From Hyalangium ruber (GTDB lineage Bacteria > Myxococcota > Myxococcia > Myxococcales > Myxococcaceae): a DNA stretch of 64,000 bases. Shown here in pieces: positions 21,660 to 30,632 of the stretch. The position numbers were made by a program, and so were the translations under genes. The notes beneath the pieces were generated by a model, which did no database searches, was not told where the DNA came from, and worked only from the letters and a program-made list of their open reading frames with translations. Location of the stretch: assembly GCF_034259325.1 (NCBI RefSeq), contig NZ_JAXIVS010000007.1, positions 372,001 through 436,000 of the forward strand. The letters run 5' to 3'. Every line of letters begins with the position of its first letter. Position 1 is the first letter of the stretch.

Positions 21660-24132
21660 AGAGGGACTCCACCGGGACGTAGTAGCGCCCCTGGCTCCCG
21701 TCACCGAGCTGCCCGTTGTCGCTCGAGCCCCACGCCCAGGCTGTGTTGTCGTTCCTCACGGCCTGCGAGTGAAGAGCGCCTGCGGAGATGGCAATGACGT
21801 CGAGCAACTGGGGCACCTGCGTCGGAGTGGTCCGCTGGGTGGTCGTTCCATCGCCGAGCTGTCCGTTGGCGTTGTTGCCCCAAGTCCAGACAGTGCCCGT
21901 GTCGCTCAGGGCCAGGGAGTGGCCAGAGCCCGCGGCCACGGCGATGATGCTGACCAGCCCATCGATCCGCGCAGGCGTGAGCCGGATGCTGGTCGTCCCA
22001 TCGCCCAGCTGCCCATTGTAGTTGGCGCCCCAGCTCCAAACCGTGCCATCGGTTCGCAGGGCCAGCGAATGTTGGCTCCCCGCCGCGACGGCGAGCACGC
22101 CCGTCAGTCCCGAGGCCTGGACGGGACTGAGCCGCTGGGTGACTGTCCCGTCTCCGAGCTGGCCGGAGGTGTTGCCGCCCCACGTCCAGACCGTTCCATC
22201 GCTGCGCACCGCCATCGAGTGGAAGAAGCCCGCGGAAATGGCGGTGACGCGGGTGAGGCCCGGAATCTGGACGGGCGTGGAGCGTTGGGTGGTCGTCCCA
22301 AGACCGAGCTGCCCGGAGTTGTTGAAGCCCCAGGCCCAGACGGTGCCGTCACTGCGCAGCGCCAGCGCGTGGTAGACGCCCGCGGCCAGCTGGGTGATCT
22401 GGGTGAGCCCAGAGACCGGGATGGGGGTGAATCGGTCGATCGTGGAACCGTCTCCGAGCTGTCCGAAGTGGTTGTAGCCCCAGGCCAGGACGGAGCCGTC
22501 ATTGAGCAGGGCCATGGAGGAGAGGCTTCCCGAGACAACCTGGGAGACGCCTGCCAGCTCCGCCACCTGCGCGGGGGTTGCACGGCTCAATTCACTCAGG
22601 GCACCGAGCTGCCCATAGACATTGTTGCCCCAGGACCAGACCGTGCCATCACTGCGCAGGGCCAGCGCATGGCCCGAGCCACCGGACAGGGCGGTGACCC
22701 CGATCAGGGCAGCGAGCTGCGAGGGCGTGTGCCGTTCCGCGGGTATGCCCCTGCCCACCTGTCCGGAGGTGTTCTGGCCCCAGGCGCGAACGGTGCCATC
22801 GGCTCGCACGGCCAACGCGTGGTTTCCTCCCGCCGCGAGCGCCGTGACCTGGGCCAAATCCACCACTTTCCTGGGGGTGCCCGAGTGGGCGCCCTGCCCG
22901 ATGCCGAGCTGGCCCCAGGCGTTTTCCCCCCAGGCCCAGACCGTGCCGTCCTGCTGCAAGGCCAGCGCGTGGTTGCCTCCGGTGGCAACGGCGGTGATCT
23001 GCGACAGCTCCGGCACTTGCGTGGCCGAGTTGGAGATGGAGAGGCCATTGTAGCCCCAGGCCCAGGCGGTTCCGTCCGAGCGCACCGCCATGGAGAAGTT
23101 CTCGCCAGCGGCGACGGCGGTGACGCCAGTCAGCTCGACGACCTTGCCTGGAGTCGCTCGGGAGTTGCGCGTCCCGTCTCCCAACTCGCTGTAGCTGTTC
23201 TGGCCCCATGCCCAGAGCGTGCCGTCATCCTGGAGGGCCAGGGTGTGTGCCTCGCCCGCGGCGATGGCGATGATGTTGCTCAGCTGGGGGACTTGTCCGG
23301 GAGTGGGTCGGGAAAGAGGAGACGCCTGGCCCAGCTGGCCCTCGCCGTTGTCCCCCCAGGTCCAGACCGTACCGTCTTCACGGAGAGCCACCGAGTGCTG
23401 GGTTCCCGCGGCGAGGGCGGTGACGCCGCTCAGCTCCGCCACCTGGGCCGGCATGGCTTGGGAGGCGGGACCGGTGTTGCCGAGCTGGCCCTCGGAGTTG
23501 TTCCCCCAGGCCCAGACCGTGCCATCGGCCCGCAGGGCCAGGGAGTGGGTCCCTCCCGCGGCGACAGCGCGGAGATCCTTCAACGCCAGGATTTGGGTGG
23601 GGCGAATGGCAGGTGGGCTGGAAGCCGCCCCTGTTCCGAGCTGACCCTGGGTGTTGTCGCCCCAGGACCAGAGGGTGCCGTCGGCGCGCAAGGCCAACGA
23701 GTGGGCGTTTCCCGCGGCCACGGAGGGTGTCGGGCAGGCCGTCACGGAGACCGTGAAGGACCGGGAGGCAGTACCCTGCTGAGCATCCGTGACGGTGACG
23801 GTGACGGTGACGACGGTGCCCGCGGGTAGACACAAGGGGGCCGTCCACGTCACCTCGCTGGTGGTCCCGGTGCTCGTGGGGGCTCCGGCGGAGCCATGAC
23901 TGGCCACCCATGAGAACTGGAGCTCGCTGCTCTCGGCGTCCTGGGCTGTCACTTGGAAGGTGACAGTTCCCTCGGCCATCACGCTGCTGGCGGACTGGTG
24001 GGCTTCCGTGAAGGCGGGGGCGGTGTTCTCGGTCGGACCCGCGTCAGGTCCTCCATCCGGGCCTCCTCCACCGGAGTCGGCACAGCCGGCCACGAGCAGG
24101 AGCACCGCCAGTACGCCCATGAAGCCGCGCAT
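21652..24132 (-). CDS. RCC1-repeat lipoprotein with Ig/PKD-like domain
   Basis: An 826-residue surface lipoprotein. The start is ATG 24132 (a second ATG at 24120 is possible); the signal peptide ends LLLVAGC. A Gly/Pro/Asp linker leads to an Ig/PKD-like domain (about residues 40-135) and then 14 RCC1 units of about 50 residues, each with the pattern AVAAG.HSLALR.DGTVW.WG.N..GQLG. Fourteen units would make two complete seven-bladed propellers. The fifth unit is shorter and lacks the GQLG part. RCC1-repeat proteins are abundant in myxobacteria; most have no known ligand. It is transcribed away from the giant PPC-like lipoprotein next to it. The open frame continues far upstream but that part is only the antisense of the next gene. 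Confidence 0.92.
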   Translation of the reverse strand: MRGFMGVLAVLLLVAGCADSGGGGPDGGPDAGPTENTAPAFTEAHQSASSVMAEGTVTFQVTAQDAESSELQFSWVASHGSAGAPTSTGTTSEVTWTAPLCLPAGTVVTVTVTVTDAQQGTASRSFTVSVTACPTPSVAAGNAHSLALRADGTLWSWGDNTQGQLGTGAASSPPAIRPTQILALKDLRAVAAGGTHSLALRADGTVWAWGNNSEGQLGNTGPASQAMPAQVAELSGVTALAAGTQHSVALREDGTVWTWGDNGEGQLGQASPLSRPTPGQVPQLSNIIAIAAGEAHTLALQDDGTLWAWGQNSYSELGDGTRNSRATPGKVVELTGVTAVAAGENFSMAVRSDGTAWAWGYNGLSISNSATQVPELSQITAVATGGNHALALQQDGTVWAWGENAWGQLGIGQGAHSGTPRKVVDLAQVTALAAGGNHALAVRADGTVRAWGQNTSGQVGRGIPAERHTPSQLAALIGVTALSGGSGHALALRSDGTVWSWGNNVYGQLGALSELSRATPAQVAELAGVSQVVSGSLSSMALLNDGSVLAWGYNHFGQLGDGSTIDRFTPIPVSGLTQITQLAAGVYHALALRSDGTVWAWGFNNSGQLGLGTTTQRSTPVQIPGLTRVTAISAGFFHSMAVRSDGTVWTWGGNTSGQLGDGTVTQRLSPVQASGLTGVLAVAAGSQHSLALRTDGTVWSWGANYNGQLGDGTTSIRLTPARIDGLVSIIAVAAGSGHSLALSDTGTVWTWGNNANGQLGDGTTTQRTTPTQVPQLLDVIAISAGALHSQAVRNDNTAWAWGSSDNGQLGDGSQGRYYVPVESLFP

Positions 24133-24243
24133 CTTCTGAAGAATAGCTGCACCGGGAGTGAATAAGAGGTTTTTGCTTACGTCCGCTTCCGAACATCCCT
24201 TGGGAGAAGGGCCTCGTCCTGACTGGACGAGAAAGCACAACTT
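24133..24243. promoter_or_regulatory. Divergent promoter region
   Basis: About 110 bases between two divergently transcribed lipoprotein genes (RCC1 to the left, PPC-like repeats to the right). It is clearly more AT-rich than its surroundings (for example aagaggtttttgcttacg), as expected of a shared promoter. No specific operator is recognised. Confidence 0.5.
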
Positions 24244-27200
24244 ATGAGCCGTCATCTGAAGAGTACGTTCCTCGCGCTGTGTGCGCTGGCATTCACCTTG
24301 AGCATCGCAGGTTGTTCCGGCGGAGAAGAGCCGCTGAATCCGTGTGAAGGGCTCACCTGTGGCGCGGGGCGCTGCATCGACGACGCGGGGAGAGCAGCCT
24401 GTGAGTGTGACTCGGGCTACCACGCGGAGGGGCTGACCTGCGTCAAGGACAACGAGCCGCCGAAGAACCCCTGCGAGCCGAATCCGTGCATCCAGCCCAA
24501 CCGCGGGGTGTGCCACAACGTGAGCGGCCAGGCCGTCTGCGAGTGCAATCCGGGAACCCAAGAGGGGCCAGGAGGCGCCTGCATCATCCCCAGCCCGTGC
24601 GAGCCGAACCCCTGCACCCAGCCGAACAAGACGGACTGCAGTGTGTCCAACGGCCAGGCGGTCTGCGCGTGCGTGAGCGGCTATGTGCCGGACGGCGAAG
24701 CGTGCAAGCCGGAGCAGACCGTCTCCTGTACGGGGCAGCACTCCGAGGGAGACGCCTTCGAGCCCGATGAGTGCCCGGCGCTCGCGCGCGCCGTGGGCGC
24801 CAGCGGGACGCTGAACGAGGAGCACACGCTGAGCCCCGTGGGCGATGAGGACTGGCTGAAGCTCACCGCCGTCGCGGGGCACGTCTACGAGGCCGTCGCC
24901 ACGGGGGCGGCGGGCGCGCGGCTGAACCTGGATGTGTACGCCGCGGACGGCACCACGGTGCTGGCGTCGGACCATCGTGGGCAGGCAGTGGCGAAGCTCG
25001 TCCACAAGGCAGCAGCGTCGGGAGTGCTGTTCTTCCGGATCCGCGCCTTCGTCAGCGGCGAGACGGGGGCCTACACCCTCTCCATCGTGGATCTGGGCGA
25101 GGACGACTTCGCGGATGAGCCGTCGCTCGCCACCCGGCTGAACGTGTCCAGCGGGACCCCGGTGTCCGGGGCGCTGCAGTTCGAGGGGGATCGGGATGTG
25201 GTGAAGCTGCCGCTCACGGCGGGCCACAGCTACCGCTTCGAGGCGGCGTGGAGCGCCACGAGCACCGACTCGCTGCGGCTCGAGCTCATCGCGCCCGACC
25301 AGACGACGGTGGTGGTCTCCAGCCAGCAGGTGGCGCCGAGGGCGCTCACGCGCATCACCATCACCGGGGACTACTTCCTGCGGCTCCAGGAGCCCACGGG
25401 GAGCCTGCGCGCGGGCTACACCTTCACCGTGACGGATCTGGGAGTGGATGACCATGGGGATGGGCCTACCGAGTCCTCCCCGGTGATCATCGACGCGCCG
25501 CCCGCGGACGGTGGCTTCGAGCATCCGGAAGACGTGGACGTCTTCTCGTTCCAGGCGCAGGCGGGCCATATCTATGCCTTCACCTGCAGCCCGAGCGGAG
25601 GGACCACGGCTTGCCACGTGAGCCTCTCCGATGCGGCGGGCAACGTGCTGGCCGTCGATAACAACGGAGGCACGGGCTACATCGTCCATGAGTACGCGCA
25701 GGCGGGGACGTACTACTTCCGGCTCTCCTCGGAAGGCGTCGGGAGCTACACGTACCGGCTGGAGGACCTGGGCTTCGATGACCACGGGGACACCTCGGGC
25801 ACCGCGACGGCGCTGACGGCACCTGCTTCGGGCTCGGGCCGGCTGGAGCTTCCGGGCGACGTGGACGTGTTCTCCTTCACCGGCTCCGCCGATGAGACCT
25901 ACGAGTTCACCTGCACCGGCACCTCGGTGGACTGCAATGTGCTGCTGGTGGACTCCAGCGGCGGCACCGTGGCGTCCGACACCGACACCACCGCCAACGC
26001 GCGGATCGTCTACCGGCTGCCCCAGGCGGGAACCTGGTTCCTGCACGTGAAGAGCACGCCGGTGGGCACGGGGAGCTACGGCTATCAGCTCGTGAGCCTG
26101 GGCACCGACGAGCATGGTGACACTCCCGCCACCGCGACGCCGGTGGGCGTGGGGGCTCCCGAGGCAGGCGGTCGGATCGACACGCCGACGGATGTGGACG
26201 TGTTCTCCTTCGACGCGCTCGCGAACCACATCTACGAAATCACCTGCACCAGCACCCAGCTGACCTGTCAGCTGCAGTTGCTGAACGCGGCGGGGGCCGT
26301 GCTGGACTCCAACAGCGGCACCCATGCGAAGGTCGTCTACGAGGTGGGCGCCGCGGGGACCTACTACTTCCGGCTGGCCAGCGCCTCCAGCACGGTGGGC
26401 ACCTACGCGTACCGCGTCGTGGACCTTGGGGTGGACGACCACGGGGATACCCGGGCCACCGCTACGCTCATCACGGCCTCCACCACGAGCAGCACGGGCC
26501 GGGTGGAGACGCTCGGCGATGTGGACTACTTCTCGTTCGCGGGAGCGGTGAACACCACCTACGAGTTCAGCTGCTCCAGCAGTGCCATCGACTGCGATGT
26601 GGTGCTCTCCGACGCCAGCGGCGCCGTGCTGCTGTCGGACACGGGCAGCAGCAGCGAGGCCAAGGTGACGTATGTGGTGCGCACGGCGGGCACCTTCTTC
26701 CTGAAGGCCTCCAGCGGGACCACGACGACCGGTGACTACACCTACCAGCTCAAGAACCTGGGACCGGATGACCATGGCAACACCCTCGACAACGCCACGG
26801 CCGTCACCCCGTCCACCACCTTCAGCAATGGGCGGATCGACTCCGCGACGGACGTGGACGTGTTCTCGTTCGTGGCGGTGGCCGGGCACATCTACGAGGT
26901 CGAATGCACCACCACGACCATCGACTGCGACCTGGTGCTGATGGACAACACGGGCACGGTCATCGCCTCCGACACGGGCTCGGGCACGACGGCCCGGGTG
27001 CGCCTGGAGCTGAACACCGCGGGCACGTACTACTTCCGCATCCAGCCGGGCACCACCACCTTCGGTAACTACTCGTACCGGGTGCGGGACCTGGGGCTGG
27101 ATGACCATGGCGATGCGCCGGCCACCGCGACCCTCCTCGTTCCCATGGCGAGTGCCGCCACGGGCCAGATCGAGACGTCCGGGGATGTCGATGTCTTCGC

Positions 27201-30200
27201 CTTCAGCGCCACGGCGAACCGCATCTACGAGTTCACCTGCACGGGGGCCGCGGGCGACTGTGACCTCGAGCTGGTGAATGGCACGGGAGACGTGCTGATC
27301 CGGGACAACAGCTCGTCCTCCTCCGCCAAGGTCGTCTACGAGTTCGGGACCGAGGGGACCTACTACCTGCGGCTGCTGTTCGGGAACGCCTCGACCACCG
27401 TGATCGGAGGCTACACCTACCAGCTCAAGGACCTCGGGGTGGACGACCACGGAGACACGCTCGCCACGGCGACGCTCATCACCCCGTCCGCCACCGCCAG
27501 CACAGGCCAGCTCGAGACGCTGGGAGACCTGGACTACTTCTCGTTCTCCGCCTCGGTGAACACCACCTACGAGTTCAGCTGCTCCAGCAGCGCCATCGAC
27601 TGCAACGTGGTGCTCTATGACTCCAACGGTACGGCGGTGCAGTCGGACACGGGCAGCAGCAGCTCGGCCAAGGTGACGTACCTGGTTCGGGCCGCGGGGA
27701 CCTTCTCCGTGAGGGTCTACAGCGGCACGGCCACGCTGGGCGCCTACACCTACCAGCTCAAGAACCTGGGAACGGACGACCACGGCAACACGCGGTCCGA
27801 TGCCACAGCGGTGACGCCGTCTTCCACCTCCGTCAATGCACGGATCGACGCGTCGGGGGATGTGGACGTGTTCTCGTTCGAGGCGGTGGCCGGGCACATC
27901 TACGAGGTCGAGTGCATTGCCTCGGCGTTCGACTGTGACCTGGTGCTGATGGATGCGGAAGGGACGGTGATCCTCTCCGACACCACCAACTCCACGTCCG
28001 CGTCAGTGCTGGCGGAGCTGAACACGGCGGGCACGTACTACTTCCGCATTCAGCCAGGGAGTTCGTTTGGCGCGTACGCCTACCGGCTCCGGGACCTGGG
28101 AATGGATGACCACGGGGACAGACTGGCCACCGCCACACCCATCGCTCCCTCCGCTACCAGCATCAACGCCCGGTTCGAGGTGAGTGGGGATGTGGACTGG
28201 TTCTCCTTCACGGCGGAGGCGGGCCACATCTACGAGTTCACCTGCGCGGCCCAGTACGTCAACTGCAACGCGTACCTGTATGACGCGGAGGGCACGCTGC
28301 TGCTGTCGGACACCGCCACGAGCAACACGGCCCGTGTACGGATGGAGTTCACCACGGGCGGTACCTACTATGTGGCGACAGTGGCTACGGATTGGGCCAC
28401 CTACACCACCAGCCACTACACGTACCGGTTGGTCGACTTGGGCGTGGATGACCATGGAGATACGCAGGCCACCGCCACGCCCATCGTGCCTTCCACCACC
28501 AGCACCCCCGCCCTGTTCGAGGTGAGTGGGGATGCGGACTGGTTCTCCTTCACGGCGGAGGCAGGCCACGTCTACGAGTTCATCTGCATTGCCTCGCTCA
28601 TCGACTGCAACGCGTACCTGTACGACGCAACGGGCACCGTGCTGCGCTCGGACATCGCCTCGTCCTCCACCGCTCGCGTGCGGATGGAGTTCACCACGGG
28701 TGGCACCTATTACCTGAGGGCCGTCGCCGCCGATTGGTACTCCACCAACGGCTACACCTATCAGCTGCGCGATCTCGGGGTGGATGACCATGGAGATACG
28801 CAGGCCACGGCCACGCCCATCGTGCCTTCCACCACCAGCACCCCCGCCCTGTTCGAGGTGAGTGGGGATGTGGACTGGTTCTCCTTCACGGCGGAGGCAG
28901 CCCACATCTACGAGTTCACCTGCAGCCCCTCGTCCATCGACTGCAATGTGTACCTGTATGACGCGACGGGCACCCTGCTGCGCTCGGACACCTCCACGAG
29001 CAACGCCGCCAGCGTGCGAATGGAGTTCACCACGGGAGGCACCTACTACCTGAGGGCGGTCGCCGCCGATTGGAGCACCACCAACGGCTACACGTATCAG
29101 CTGCGCGATCTCGGGGTGGATGACCATGGAGATACGCAGGCCACGGCCACGCCCATCGTGCCTTCCACCACCAGCACCCCGGCCCTGTTCGAGGTGAGTG
29201 GGGATGTGGACTGGTTCTCCTTCACGGCGGAGACGGGCCACATCTACGAGTTCATCTGCAATGCCGCGTTCATCGACTGCAACGTGTACCTGTATGACGC
29301 AACGGGCACCCTGCTGCGTTCAGACACCTCCACGGGCAAACTCGCGAGCGTGCGAATGGAGTTCAACACGGGAGGTACCTACTACCTGAGGGCGGTGGCC
29401 GCCGATTGGGGCTCCACCAACGGTTACACGTACCGGTTGGTCGACGTGGGCGTGGACGACCATGGAGATACGCAGGCCACGGCCACGCCCATCGCTCCTT
29501 CCACCAGCAGCACCCCCGCCGTGTTCGAGGCGGGTGGGGATGTGGACTGGTTCTCCTTCACGGCGGAGGCCAGCCACGTCTACGAGTTCACCTGCAATGC
29601 CGCGTTCATCGACTGCAACGCGTACCTGTATGACGCGGCGGGCAACCTGCTGCGCTCGGACACCGCCTCGTCCTCCACGGCTCGCGTTCGGATGAGGATG
29701 ACCACGGGTGGTACCTACTACCTGAGGGCGGTGGCCGCCGATTGGTTCTCCACCAACGGCTACACGTATCAGCTGCGTGATCTCGGGGTGGATGACCATG
29801 GAGACACTCAAGCCACGGCCACGCCCGTCGTGCCTTCCACCACCAGCACCAACGCGAGCATCGAGGTGACGGCAGACCAGGACTGGTTCTCCTTTACCGC
29901 CGCGGCAGGCCAGACCTTCGACTTCTTCTGCACCACGAGCAGCTTCGACTGTGACCTGTTCCTGTACAACGCGGCAGGCACGGAGCTGGCCTCCGACACC
30001 AGCAGTTCTACGAACGCGCAGCTGACTCGGCGGTTCACTGCCGCGGGCACCTACTTCGTGAAGGTCATCTCCGGCAACAGCGTGCTGGGCCCCTACGCCT
30101 ACCGCTTGAATGACCGTGGCGTGGATGAGCACTCGGACACCTTCACGGGAGCCACCGCGCTCACGCTGGGGACCGCCACGGCTGGCAACATCCAGATCGC

Positions 30201-30429
30201 CAGCGACCTGGACTTCTTCGCCGTCAACCTCGCATCCAGCACCGGGTACACGCTGACTCCGACGGGCATCGCCCTCACGCTCACCGTGTATGCCCCGAAC
30301 CAGACGACGGTGCTCTATACCGGCGCGGGCCCTGCCACCTTCACCAGCACCGCGGCAGGTGGCACCCACTATGTCCGCGTGCAGGGAGCCGCCTCGGGCA
30401 CGGGCGCTTACACCGTCACGGTTCAATAG
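24244..30429 (+). CDS. Giant lipoprotein with EGF-like and 17 PPC-like tandem domains
   Basis: A 2061-residue secreted lipoprotein. The signal peptide ends in LSIAGC. Three Cys-rich EGF-like units (about residues 30-160, with CEPNPC repeats) precede about 17 tandem beta-sandwich units of about 112 residues. Each unit reads DVDWFSFTAEAGHIYEF..., C..S.IDCN.YLYD..G, then GTYYLR, and ends in YTYQL.DLGVDDHGDT; this is the pattern of bacterial pre-peptidase C-terminal (PPC) domains. I count 16 of the DLGxDDHGDT linkers. Units between about 28.4 and 29.8 kb are nearly identical at the DNA level (336-base period), so they amplified recently. A paired-cysteine loop recurs in each unit. The role is probably adhesion or matrix; no enzyme domain is present. 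A hairpin at 30459-30491 probably ends its transcript. Confidence 0.92.
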   Translation: MSRHLKSTFLALCALAFTLSIAGCSGGEEPLNPCEGLTCGAGRCIDDAGRAACECDSGYHAEGLTCVKDNEPPKNPCEPNPCIQPNRGVCHNVSGQAVCECNPGTQEGPGGACIIPSPCEPNPCTQPNKTDCSVSNGQAVCACVSGYVPDGEACKPEQTVSCTGQHSEGDAFEPDECPALARAVGASGTLNEEHTLSPVGDEDWLKLTAVAGHVYEAVATGAAGARLNLDVYAADGTTVLASDHRGQAVAKLVHKAAASGVLFFRIRAFVSGETGAYTLSIVDLGEDDFADEPSLATRLNVSSGTPVSGALQFEGDRDVVKLPLTAGHSYRFEAAWSATSTDSLRLELIAPDQTTVVVSSQQVAPRALTRITITGDYFLRLQEPTGSLRAGYTFTVTDLGVDDHGDGPTESSPVIIDAPPADGGFEHPEDVDVFSFQAQAGHIYAFTCSPSGGTTACHVSLSDAAGNVLAVDNNGGTGYIVHEYAQAGTYYFRLSSEGVGSYTYRLEDLGFDDHGDTSGTATALTAPASGSGRLELPGDVDVFSFTGSADETYEFTCTGTSVDCNVLLVDSSGGTVASDTDTTANARIVYRLPQAGTWFLHVKSTPVGTGSYGYQLVSLGTDEHGDTPATATPVGVGAPEAGGRIDTPTDVDVFSFDALANHIYEITCTSTQLTCQLQLLNAAGAVLDSNSGTHAKVVYEVGAAGTYYFRLASASSTVGTYAYRVVDLGVDDHGDTRATATLITASTTSSTGRVETLGDVDYFSFAGAVNTTYEFSCSSSAIDCDVVLSDASGAVLLSDTGSSSEAKVTYVVRTAGTFFLKASSGTTTTGDYTYQLKNLGPDDHGNTLDNATAVTPSTTFSNGRIDSATDVDVFSFVAVAGHIYEVECTTTTIDCDLVLMDNTGTVIASDTGSGTTARVRLELNTAGTYYFRIQPGTTTFGNYSYRVRDLGLDDHGDAPATATLLVPMASAATGQIETSGDVDVFAFSATANRIYEFTCTGAAGDCDLELVNGTGDVLIRDNSSSSSAKVVYEFGTEGTYYLRLLFGNASTTVIGGYTYQLKDLGVDDHGDTLATATLITPSATASTGQLETLGDLDYFSFSASVNTTYEFSCSSSAIDCNVVLYDSNGTAVQSDTGSSSSAKVTYLVRAAGTFSVRVYSGTATLGAYTYQLKNLGTDDHGNTRSDATAVTPSSTSVNARIDASGDVDVFSFEAVAGHIYEVECIASAFDCDLVLMDAEGTVILSDTTNSTSASVLAELNTAGTYYFRIQPGSSFGAYAYRLRDLGMDDHGDRLATATPIAPSATSINARFEVSGDVDWFSFTAEAGHIYEFTCAAQYVNCNAYLYDAEGTLLLSDTATSNTARVRMEFTTGGTYYVATVATDWATYTTSHYTYRLVDLGVDDHGDTQATATPIVPSTTSTPALFEVSGDADWFSFTAEAGHVYEFICIASLIDCNAYLYDATGTVLRSDIASSSTARVRMEFTTGGTYYLRAVAADWYSTNGYTYQLRDLGVDDHGDTQATATPIVPSTTSTPALFEVSGDVDWFSFTAEAAHIYEFTCSPSSIDCNVYLYDATGTLLRSDTSTSNAASVRMEFTTGGTYYLRAVAADWSTTNGYTYQLRDLGVDDHGDTQATATPIVPSTTSTPALFEVSGDVDWFSFTAETGHIYEFICNAAFIDCNVYLYDATGTLLRSDTSTGKLASVRMEFNTGGTYYLRAVAADWGSTNGYTYRLVDVGVDDHGDTQATATPIAPSTSSTPAVFEAGGDVDWFSFTAEASHVYEFTCNAAFIDCNAYLYDAAGNLLRSDTASSSTARVRMRMTTGGTYYLRAVAADWFSTNGYTYQLRDLGVDDHGDTQATATPVVPSTTSTNASIEVTADQDWFSFTAAAGQTFDFFCTTSSFDCDLFLYNAAGTELASDTSSSTNAQLTRRFTAAGTYFVKVISGNSVLGPYAYRLNDRGVDEHSDTFTGATALTLGTATAGNIQIASDLDFFAVNLASSTGYTLTPTGIALTLTVYAPNQTTVLYTGAGPATFTSTAAGGTHYVRVQGAASGTGAYTVTVQ
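28444..29787 (+). repeat. Four near-identical 336-base tandem repeats within the PPC-like gene
   Basis: The same landmark (gtggatgaccatggaga and its close variants) recurs at 28444, 28780, 29116, 29452 and 29788, exactly 336 bases apart. Long stretches such as the one encoding TPALFEVSGDVDWFSF are almost unchanged. The number of units probably varies between strains by recombination, and this stretch is prone to assembly collapse. Confidence 0.9.
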
Positions 30430-30458
30430 GAAGCACTCGCCCACTCACTGAAAAGAGA

Positions 30459-30491
30459 AGGCGCTCCAGCCCTGAACGAGCTGGAGCGCCT
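30459..30491 (+). terminator. Hairpin terminator after the giant lipoprotein gene
   Basis: A perfect 12-base stem (30459-30470 with 30480-30491) and 9-base loop lie 30 bases past the stop. There is no T-run, but position and GC-rich stem fit an intrinsic terminator. Confidence 0.6.
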
Positions 30492-30632
30492 CCTAAGACC
30501 GCAATGTCCGCTTCTTGCTGGAGATCAAACCCCTCCTGTAACGTCAAGAGGATGGAACACTACCGGTCACGTCAGCTTCATCCCGGGGTCACTCGCCAAG
30601 TCGGTTCGGGAGCCGCTGTCCACGGGGGGAAG

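Noticed and set aside
24133-27897. Upstream extension of the RCC1 frame to 2081 codons
   Set aside because: The extension is antisense to the PPC-like gene, and the true start at 24132 has a lipoprotein signal peptide.
28444-29787. Regular repeats considered as a CRISPR-like array
   Set aside because: The 336-base period is coding, in frame, and has no short repeat-spacer structure or cas genes.
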